Source: Cordylochernes scorpioides
Taxonomy: Eukaryota > Arthropoda > Arachnida > Pseudoscorpiones > Chernetidae
DNA length: 64,000 nucleotides
Direction of reading: 5' to 3'
NCBI GenBank assembly: GCA_030710605.1
Contig: CP092882.1
Coordinates: 21,524,446 to 21,588,445 of the forward strand
This document shows positions 11,019-18,946 of this stretch, piece after piece. A program made the translations under genes and the position numbers. Each line of letters opens with the position of its first letter. Position 1 is the first letter of the stretch. The notes beneath the pieces were generated by a model. The model saw nothing but the letters and a program-made list of their open reading frames with translations. It was not told where the DNA came from and did no database searches.

Positions 11019-11058
11019 TTGACTCATCAGTGGTGAACCCTCTCAGCGGTTTCGCCAA
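11019..11058 (-). other. Conserved 40-nt motif with a covarying stem, copy 1
   Basis: On the minus strand TTGGC-GAAA comes first and CTGATGA-GTCAA follows 19 bases later. The two outer pieces pair (TTGGC with GTCAA). The same layout at 29974-30013 reads CTGGC-GAAA and CTGATAA-GCCAG, so pairing is kept by compensatory change. The boxes are those of a hammerhead core but in permuted order, and the inner 19 bases are too few for two further stems, so I do not call it a ribozyme. Confidence 0.45.
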
Positions 11059-11454
11059 TTTAATTTTCAGACCGCTCTACTATTGTATTGGATTGGTTTT
11101 CTATATAACCTGTATTTACCATGGAAGGCATCTTAGGTGGGTTTATGAAACCTATGGTCTGTAGAAGTACATATATGTAAATACAAGTAAATTCCTCGAG
11201 CAATGCTCTTCTTCGAAAATATTAAGTTATATTAAAGCAATCAATTATCAAATTATAATTGTATGATCCATCTATCTCTATTAGAGTTAATTTTGTAATT
11301 ATTTTGGTATTTCTCTTCCTTATTCAACAAGATACCACATAAAGTTTCAGGAGTATGATATTCATGAACTAAAAGAGGCACATCTCCCTTTAATTATGCA
11401 TATTAGAACAGAGAAATATAAAAAAATAAATCTAAGTTATAATAAAGGTGAATG

Positions 11455-11615
11455 GCTAAACCTGGACACCCGCCGACATGCTTCGTGGACCAATTAAAGG
11501 AACTCACTGGCTTAACGATCGCCGAGATGGTACATTGAGCTCAAGACAAAGATGGTTGGTGTCGTGTTTGGGATGTAATACGTACAGTGGGCCACAACGT
11601 TCGATTGCGAATAAA
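11455..11615 (+). pseudogene. LINE ORF2 C-terminal remnant
   Basis: In one frame the plus strand reads KPGHPPTCFVDQLKELTG, then a stop (TGA, 11536-11538), then DKDGWCRVWDVIRT. This resembles the extreme C-terminus of RTE/Jockey-like endonuclease-reverse transcriptases (GRPxxxFVDQL...DRxxWR). Only about 55 codons remain with an in-frame stop, so it is a decayed fragment. Confidence 0.45.
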
Positions 11616-11715
11616 ATGATTTATGAATGACTAAAATATAAATTTTATATCCTATAGTATTGACGCACAAAAAAAATAAGTTTAAAATTAAGAAAGAAAT
11701 AAATTGAATTAAAAG

Positions 11716-11984
11716 TGAGCTTCATGGACCAAATATCAGCTCGGCGGTGGCGCTCGAGTGGCAGAAATGGGAACTAAAATTTATTTGAGAAAAATTGTTG
11801 ATGTAGGGTGTAAAATGAAGTCAAGTATGTGCGTATGGGCTTAATAATTATGAATTATTATAAAAAATGATTGTGTAAATAAATTTCTTGCTTTAAGCGG
11901 AACAAATATTTCAAACCCAATTTTAGTTTCAAATTTGGCCACTCGGGCGCTACAGTCGAGCTAATGTAAGTCCATAAAAGTGAC
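11716..11984. mobile_element. Foldback MITE family M, copy 2
   Basis: It shares both arms with 7514-7770: left CATGGACCAAATATCAGCTC and GAGTGGCAGAAATGGGAACT, right TTTAGTTTCAAATTTGGCCA and CTACAGTCGAGCTAATG. The central portion differs between copies. Confidence 0.7.
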
Positions 11985-12164
11985 TTTTTCGTCGTTTTTT
12001 TTATTTCCATTTTTATTTTTAAAAAACTTGATTTTAAATCTCCTGGATATAAATTACAACAGGTTTCTGGAGATGAGTTTATTTTTATTCAATAACCCAT
12101 TGTATCAATATTGAGTAAAAACATCAGGCCTTCAGAGAAAAGTATCTTTTCAAAAACCTTTTTA

Positions 12165-12210
12165 ATCTCTAGCTTTCGGGGCACGAACGCCCTTCTACAG
12201 AAGAAAACAG
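12165..12210 (-). ncRNA. Hammerhead-like motif of Penelope type, second copy
   Basis: The minus strand reads CTGTAGA (12200-12194), a GGGC/GCCC hairpin, GAAA (12177-12174) and AGCT. It matches the motif downstream of the Penelope frame at 10834, including the same one-base departure from consensus, which suggests the departure is inherited. No coding part of the element accompanies it; this is probably a truncated copy. Confidence 0.5.
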
Positions 12211-12270
12211 CATAACAATTCGCCAATAGAACACGAGTTATATATAATCCGATATTATTTTACATAATTT

Positions 12271-12581
12271 TGTGGCGACCACACTTTACTTCAGCGAGCG
12301 CGGACAAAGCTTCACTACACATATGGGCAGTAGAGTGGCGACCTCACTACGCCTCGGCAAGCGCGAGCTGGGAGAACACGTCACTACGCATGCGCGGGCG
12401 TCATCCGGAACTTTCTGACCACGCGCGTCGTAAACAACAAGGCTTGCTTCCAACGGCCGTTACTTCTTTTCTCTTTATATATTTCTGGCTTCAAATAAAT
12501 TAATTTAAATTATAAAAATAATTATCATTTTATCAGCGGCCTTTCCACAAGCCACACCAACACTCACGCAGCAATCCCACA
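12271..12581 (+). mobile_element. Solo LTR of a gypsy-type element
   Basis: It begins TGTGGCGACC and ends GCAATCCCACA, with ATTT on both sides (12267-12270 and 12582-12585), a 4-bp target duplication. Long blocks match the LTRs of the minus-strand gypsy element at 48802-53433, for example CCAACGGCCGTTACTTC, TTTCTGGCTTCAAATAAATT and CTTTCCACAAGCCACACC. Internal sequence is absent, so it probably arose by LTR-LTR recombination. It is a diverged relative, not the same subfamily. Confidence 0.85.
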
Positions 12582-13129
12582 ATTTTATAAAAATGCTATA
12601 GATTTAAAATTGCTATGATATGCATTTCTTCTAAATGATTAATAAATTTTATGCTTACAAAGCCAATAACTTCAAAATATTTCGATGACAGGGATGACAT
12701 CAGCTTCTTAAAAATTAAATATTTTCAAATATATTTCAAAACATTGAGCAAATTTGAAAAATGGTTATATTCATGATCTACGGGTTACATTTACTAGAAA
12801 CAACTTTCAAATATTGAGAAGGAAAAAGTGTGTGTACAAGTGTTTCAATATTTATTTATATATATTACACTGTTTTTCTTTTGATATATTTACTTTGTTT
12901 AAAATGTATATATTAGATGGTTCATTGCCCAATAAGATTATAAGACGTTAGTGGCTCACTGAAGCACGCGACCTGCTGTGTGCTTCATAACAAAAATCAT
13001 CGTAAAAGATGGACGATTGGTCCATCGAAATATTGTATCAATAAAATATCTTATTAAAATCTAAAAAAAAAACTATTTTAAAATATATATGTGTGTGAAA
13101 AATAGGGAAAAAATAATAAAAGGTCTAAA
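12582..13129. other. AT-rich intergenic sequence
   Basis: No gene or repeat is supported. A 65-codon frame at 12754-12951 is low-complexity and unrecognised. Confidence 0.4.
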
Positions 13130-13330
13130 AGGCATATCCTGACCAGGAGTACATGAGCGTTTTAGATAGCAGAGCGTCATCTAGTGGAACAGAAATCAAC
13201 TAAACGTTGATTTAACCTATTCCCTGATATTGACCAGTCCATTTTCTTGATAAATCAAGGAGAGGCATCAATGAACGCGTTTCAGGCTCTTGGCCTCATC
13301 AGCGTGGAACAGGCTGTACCACTGCGACGT
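13130..13330 (-). repeat. Family B repeat, half unit with ribozyme
   Basis: Contains the family B start (GCATATCCTGACCAGGAG), the block AACAGAAATCAACTAAACG and the ribozyme region AACGCGTTTCAGG on the plus strand. It stops soon after the hammerhead, where it abuts a LINE 3' tail. Confidence 0.7.
13264..13316 (-). ncRNA. Hammerhead ribozyme, family B, decayed copy
   Basis: Minus strand: CCACG, CTGATGA, stem II GGC/GCC around CAAGA, one extra T, GAAA, CGCGTT, then CATTGATG as the stem I 3' strand. The extra base before GAAA and the mismatched stem I (CATTG instead of CGTGG) indicate loss of function. Confidence 0.55.
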
Positions 13331-13422
13331 GAATATATTTATTTACAGGACTGCTAACAAGAATGGATGATTTTTGAGCCCCGATGGACGCATAAAGCGG
13401 AATATGTATAAAGCACTATATA

Positions 13423-14841
13423 CACTGCGTGACATTGAAAATGGAACACCAAGAAATAGTGGCCAGAAAGTGATGAAACTCGGCAGACAGAGAGAGACAA
13501 TCACGAACAATAAGTGATCTTTATTTCAAAATGATAGTCATAATACAGAGCGAGAACGGCGTCGGCTTAGTAGCAAGTAGGAACACCGCGGACGGCGATG
13601 CACGCAGCAATACGTCTAGGTAGAGAGTCAATCAGAGTACGGATGGCGTCCTGAGGGATGGCTCTCCATTCCCTCTCAACCATTTGCCACAGTTCGTCTT
13701 CTGAACGCGGCTGTGGCAAGGCATGCAAACGGCGTCCAATGATGTCCCAGACGTGCTCGATTGGTGAGAGATCAGGAGAGTACGGTGGCCAGGTAGGCAT
13801 CTGTACATCTTGCAGAGCTTGTTGGCTAATGCGAGCAGTGTGCGGTCGGGCGTTATCCTGCTGATAAAGGGCATTGGGTACCCCCTGAAGGTAGGGGAGT
13901 GTCACCGGTCGCAGCACATCATCAACGTATCGTTGGGCCGTCATAGTGCCCTGAATACGAAGTAAAGGTGACCTGGAATCATACGCGATTGCGCCCCAAA
14001 CCATGATTCCACGTTGTCGCACGGTGGGGCGTTCCACAATTGCTGCCAGATTGGACCTTTCTCCACGTCGACGCCACATGCGTACACGGCGACTATCACT
14101 GGACAAGCAGAAACGCGACTAATCTGAGAACACGACCCTGTGCCATTCCGTCATCCACGTCGATCTAGCCCGGCACCATTCCAAACGTTGGCGCCTATTC
14201 GGTGGGGTCAATGGCAGTCTTCTTAGCGGACGGCATGAGTGCAAGCCATTAGCAACCAATCGACGGGAAATGGTTCTGGTCGAGATGGAATGATCTAGGG
14301 TGTCTTGCACATGTTGCAGGATGGCGGTACAAGTGGCTTGTGGGGCCGCCACTGCTTGACGAAGGATACGCCGATCCACACGTGCTGACGTCACTCTGGT
14401 TGCACCGACATTCCTATAAATTGCCACATTTCCTTGTTCCAACCATCTTCTCCACAGTCGGTGCACCGTGGACGCACCAAGTTGTGTATCAGCTGCGATT
14501 TGACGTATGGACCAACCTGCCCTTTTCAGTCCGATCACGATGCCCCTCGTAAAAGCGTCTGTCTGCTTGAACTGCCTCCGTTTACGATGACCTGGCATTC
14601 TCTGTTATTACACGTGTCTTTTGACACAAGAACAAAATTTCTACAATGATTTTCCTTGAAGAAATAACGACACGAATACTGTCCTTTCTGCAAGTTCCTT
14701 CCCTTATATCTTACTCCATGTGCGCACGAGAGCTGCGCATTTTACATCATTTGCATAACTCGGTTAGGCGCGTCTACCCTGAAATTTGCATAATTTTCTG
14801 GCCACTATTCCTTGGTGTTCCATTTTCAATGTCACGCAGTG
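13423..14841 (-). mobile_element. Full-length Tc1-like transposon
   Basis: 1419 bp with terminal inverted repeats of about 47 bp (start CACTGCGTGACATTGAAAAT, end ATTTTCAATGTCACGCAGTG; one mismatch noted in the arms) and TA duplications at 13421-13422 and 14842-14843. It holds one transposase frame on the minus strand. It is inserted in a LINE 3' tail, so it is younger than that LINE. Confidence 0.95.
13567..14598 (-). pseudogene. Tc1-like transposase with a single nonsense codon
   Basis: The frame reads 343 residues from MPGHRKRRQF to RGVPTCY with one interruption, a TAG at 14121-14119. It falls directly after the first catalytic Asp (VVFSD, stop, SRF), where Tc1 proteins have SDESRF, so a Glu codon GAG became TAG. 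The rest is canonical: N-terminal paired-like helix-turn-helix (SIRQIAADTQLGASTVHRLW), second Asp in QQDNARPH, final Glu in SPIEHVW, giving a DD34E-type triad. Reading frame and length are otherwise preserved, so the copy is recent or was recently active. As it stands it would make a 159-residue DNA-binding fragment. Confidence 0.9.
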
Positions 14842-15239
14842 TACATTGCATTGTTGGAGGGGCCTGGGAATGGGTGGCCATGGAATCATCGTCGGGTGAG
14901 GCCAGGAGAGCCGGGGTGTAGAGGAGGATCAAGGGGGCAGGGTGGTGATTCGCAGAGATCTGGGGGAGGCAGAGACGGGTCCAATAGTATTGAGCCCAGG
15001 GGTGAGCGTGGAGAGCAGACAGACCGCAATGCTATGTTGCAGCCAGAGCGGACAACGTATATATAACAAACTCTCTTTCTTTCTCTACAAAGTAAAGAGA
15101 GAGAGAGATTGAGATTGAAACTGATTTATTATAACGTCCATATAAGATTATATAAGGTTAAATACATAAAATGAATAAATAAGATTAATAATAATAGATA
15201 TATGAATAAATAGATAAAATAATTGATAAATATACATAT

Positions 15240-15692
15240 CAACATATATAGTCACGACCGTCTTTCCTCAATTCCTCATGTCACGGATGCGCGCATCATC
15301 ATCATTATGATCATTATCATTATCTAATGATAATAATAATAATTATTATTATTATATTATTATTATTATTTTATTAATAATATATATAGTCACGACCGTC
15401 TTTCCTCAATTCCTCATGTCACGGATGCGAGCGCATCATCATTATGATCATTATCTTCTATAGAAGCTTCTATCTTTATAATTATGTATATTTACAAAAA
15501 GTCAATTCGCTCGCGCCTCTAGCGGTGAAAATGAGGGGTAATACCAGCTGACCTAATGTACATGTAAAGTTTGGAGCGGGACGTTTCACAAGAGTGACAT
15601 CCACGGCTCCAATTTATAATTGTAACAAATAGTATTGGAATAAAAACATTCAATCGGGTAAAACACGGGCGTTGCCCGGGTCATTCGTCTAG
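15240..15692 (+). mobile_element. Helitron-type element, 3' end defined
   Basis: The 3' end shows a GC hairpin (GGGCGTTGCCC), then TCATTCGT and CTAG at 15689-15692 followed by T, the Helitron terminus pattern. The body shares TAGCGGTGAAAATGAGGGG and GCTGACCTAATGTACATG with the Helitrons at 26110 and 46084. Inside, AGTCACGACCGTCTTTCC with flanking sequence occurs twice (15250 and 15390) around AAT/TAT microsatellites. The 5' end is not certain. Confidence 0.6.
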
Positions 15693-15754
15693 TATATATA
15701 TATATATGAAAAAAAAAAAAAACAATAGAAAAAAAAAGTGGGTCAGGTGTTGAT

Positions 15755-16144
15755 ATTAAAAATAAAGAAGGCATCTCCTGACCACGAGCACATGTGCTTT
15801 TTAGATGTCAGAGCGCCATCTAGTGGAGCAAAAATAAACTAAACGTTTATTTAGCTTGCTCCGTGATATTTGGCCAACCCAATTTCTTGATTTCTCGGGA
15901 AGCCATTGGGACCAAAAAATATTTTTGGTCGCAGTGGTTACAGCCTACTCCACGCTGACGAGCACCAACAGCGCGAAACACGTTCGTGGATGGCTTTTCT
16001 TGATTTATCAAGAAATTGGGTTGGCCAAATATCACGGAGCAAGCTAAATAAACGTTTAGTTTATTTTTGCTCCACTAGATGGCGCTCTGCCATCTAAAAA
16101 GCACATGTGCTCGTGGTCAGGAGATGCCTTCTTTATTTTTAATA
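15755..16144 (+). mobile_element. Family B foldback element with hammerhead in the loop
   Basis: Two arms of about 140 bp, 15755-15895 and 16003-16144, are nearly perfect reverse complements (left GGCATCTCCTGACCACGAGC, right GCTCGTGGTCAGGAGATGCC). The loop of about 110 bases contains a small hairpin (GACCAAAAAATATTTTTGGTC region) and a hammerhead at 15945-15992. Other units of this family are direct tandem repeats, so here one unit appears joined to an inverted partner. A transcript would form a long rod with the ribozyme at its tip. It cuts off the 3' end of the LINE at 16146-18943. Confidence 0.9.
15945..15992 (+). ncRNA. Hammerhead ribozyme, family B
   Basis: Stem I TCCACG / CGTGGA; core CTGACGA (15955-15961); stem II GCAC/GCGC around CAACA (15962-15974, one mismatch); GAAA (15975-15978); minimal stem III, AC/GT around AC; H17 = T at 15984 with predicted cut after it. 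All core positions are intact. Stem III is only two pairs, as in minimal animal hammerheads that act as dimers. Confidence 0.8.
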
Positions 16145-16145
16145 T

Positions 16146-18943
16146 ATATATATAAATATATATATACAAGGTCTTCATTGGTGGCGCCCACCGCGAGAAA
16201 GACTTCGCCAACGATGGACTGCGAGAGTTCTTTCCCACAGAGTGGGCAGGTCGAGGTGATGGCTGGTATTACCCAACTCAAGACAAGATGGTACTTGTAG
16301 ATGGTAGCCTTCGCCACACTTGTGATATTTATTGCCTCGGGATGGAGGCCGACGCCGAAGAGCCAGGCCTGCAGATCCAGGGGCAAGTCGCAGGAAGCGA
16401 ACACCTCCCGGAGCAGGGGGCGCACGGCTCGGCAACTCCAATATCTGTGGGTCAGCGACCCGTCGCTGGACCCACAGGCGGCACAGTTGGCAAGCCTCGA
16501 GGCAGGATGGTCAGGATGAGGTAAGGCGTGGAGGGCCAGCCTTAGGGCGACATCTGCGTCGTGCCCCGAGAAGCAGTTGCGACGCAGGTCGGCCCAGGAG
16601 ATGGAGCGGGACACATCCACGGTAGAGATCCACCGCGCAGCTAGCTCGGCAACAGGATACTCCTGGAGACGTGCCGAATCAAGTGCCCGGCGCGCCCTCT
16701 GGCTGGTGAGGCGGGTAATGGGAGTCGCCGATCCCCGCAGGACGATGGTTTCCGGCTCGTACTCCGCATGATAGCTGGAGCTGGCGTTTTCCCGCAGGAG
16801 ACGTTGGCAGAAGGCCCCCAGATGCTGCGCGTCCAGGAGCGCGGCCCGCGTTGAGCGCGCTAGTGCAGGGGCGCCATCGGAGAAGTCCCCGACAGTCGCT
16901 TGTAGCCAGCGCTCGGGAGCCAGCAGGTCTGGCGGCCGCAGGAACCTCGAAGACGCAGGGACCTCAGGCTAGCGGGATGAAGAACCCGGTGGTCAAACTC
17001 GAGGACGCTGGACGCGGCCTCCCACAGGCTCGGCAGTTTCCTCCTCCTAGGCGAGTGCCAGACGTCAGGAGCCGGCGGTGACAGCCACGCCCGGCTGCAG
17101 ACCAGCCAAGAGTAGCCGTTGGCGGCGCCGCGAAGAGAGGCCTGGACCCCCTTCAGGCAGGCGAGCCGAAGCTGGCCCGCGATGTCAAGCAGGCCGACGC
17201 CACCATCGGAGACTGGACGAGCCAGGATGCGCCCGGGGAGCCACCAGACTCGGCTCGTACCCCACACGAAGCGCGCCAACCGCGCCTGCAGCCGGCCGAT
17301 AGTAGTTTCAGGTGGAAGGTAGCCATGGAGGTGGTGTAGGATGGAACCCAGGACCAGGCTGTTGGCCGCGCGAGCACGACCCACCAGCGACAGGCCGCGG
17401 GTGACGGGCGACCACCTCGCGATGGCTCGCTCCAGCAGCCCCATCAGGTGTGAGGCCTGGGAGGCGACGGAATTTCTGGTGGTGATGGTGCAGCCCAGGA
17501 CGGTCAGCAACTCGGACGTCCAGGAGATTCCCAGAGGAGAATCCGTCCGGCGCTTCCAGGAACCGCACCAGAGCCCGCAGCTCTTCGTGAAGTTGACAGC
17601 CACCCCGGAGGACATGCGGAACTCTTCGAAGATCAGGGGCACGAGCTCAAACTGAGCGTCGTCCCTGATGAAGAGTACGATGTCGTCCGCATAGGCGACC
17701 ACGTTGCCGCGGCCCAAGGTCCTCTCGAGGCGGCGTAGCAGAGGTCCAACTCCGATACTGAAGAGCGCGGCGCTGAGACGGCAGCCCTGCCTCACCCCGT
17801 TGAGAAGCGGGAAGGCCTTGATGTAGACATCTCCGACCCGGATGGAGGCGTCTGCTTCCCCGTAGAGGGCAGCAATCCACCCTAGGAAGGTAGATGATAG
17901 GCCCAGCTTCTCCAGCAGGGCGAACAGGTAGCTCCTGCTCAGGGTGTCGAAGGCCGACTTTAAGTCCAAAGAGATGACAGCCAGCGGCATGTCATGTCTG
18001 GATGCCCCGGCGGTTTCGTCACACACTCGCGCGATGTTCCAGGAGGATGACCGTCCTGGGACGGCGTAGGTCTGACATTGGGGCACCAGGTCTGGCAGAT
18101 GACAACGCAGACGGGCCATGAGCACGCCACTGAGGACCCTGTAGTCGGTCGTTGGCAGGCTGATTGGCCGGAAAGCCTGTAGACCCGGACCACCGTGCAC
18201 CTTCGGCAGCAGGATGACCTTGCTGCGCCTTGAGGATGGAGGTAAGGCCCCGCGGAGTCGAGAAGCCTTGAAGACTTGCCAAAGAACTTCGACGAAGAAA
18301 TCTCCAAAGGCTTTGACAAACTCGCAGGGTAGTCCGTCCCATCCCGAGGCACGGCCATTTGGCAGGTGATGGACGGCTGCCGCTATCTGGTCGCGGGAGA
18401 TTTCGGCGAGAAAGAGCTGGTCCCACTCGTCGAACTACAGGGGAGTCACTTCAGCTAGGAAGTCGGCGATGGCTTCTTCCGAGCTTGGAGCCTGGGTGAA
18501 GCGACTGCTAAAGCGCTCCAGAAGGAAACGCCTAAGCTGGCCCCCGGAGATGGCGTTGCCGTCGTCGTCGGTGAAGGTGGAGGGAGAGCGGCGTCTGGCT
18601 CGGAGGGAACGCCCGAGGTCCGACAAGGAAGGATAGTCGGAGCAGGCAGTGTCGTCCTCCAGTCTCCGCCTCAGGAAGAGACATGCTCTCTCGATGTATC
18701 CACCGCCGGACTCGGCGACGGCAGGCGCGAGTGACCGTATCTCCGCGACCAGATCTGACTTGATCCTGGTCCATTGTTCCCATAACATCGGAGGTGAAAG
18801 ATTTGCTAGGTCTTCCCAAATTTCATCGATGAACGTTTCCATTCGATCGACAAAGAGGTCTGACCGTAGCAGCTTTCCTATGCAGGGAAGTCTTGTAGAA
18901 GCTGGATCTCCTACTTGGATCAGGACGGCACGGTGGTGAGCGT
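16146..18943 (-). pseudogene. GC-rich LINE ORF2 (Tx1/L1-like reverse transcriptase), 5'-truncated
   Basis: The minus strand begins at the very end of the endonuclease domain (HAHHRAVLIQVG, about 18943) and continues through the full reverse transcriptase: RPISLPTTDYRVLSGV, SLDLKSAFDTLSRS, GVRQGCRLSAALFS and the catalytic YADDIVLF. A Cys-rich knuckle follows (CAACGSSDGSLTHRYWSC). Motif wording is closest to the Tx1/L1 group. One in-frame TAG (18437-18435) and one frameshift near 16860 are the only breaks I can find. The last part of the ORF is lost at the foldback element at 16144. Base composition is far more GC-rich than the surrounding DNA. It abuts, in the same orientation, the 3' tail of the LINE at 18947-21624. 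Confidence 0.8.
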
Positions 18944-18946
18944 GAG

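Larger units (their letters stand above)
13331..15060 (-). mobile_element. LINE 3' UTR split by a Tc1 insertion
   Basis: The segments 13331-13422 and 14842-15060 join into one sequence matching the complement of 38861-39149: GATTTTTGAGCCCCGATGG and GCATAAAGCGGAATATGTAT on the left, TTGTTGGAGGGGCCTGGG and GAGCAGACAGACCGCAATG on the right. Between them sits a complete Tc1 element. The piece is a GC-rich 3' UTR of an I/R1-group LINE on the minus strand without coding sequence, so it is 5'-truncated. Confidence 0.8.

Noticed and set aside
11019-11058. Type II hammerhead opened at stem II
   Set aside because: Only 19 bases separate GAAA and CTGATGA, too few for stem III, a cleavage triplet and stem I together; kept as an unexplained motif.
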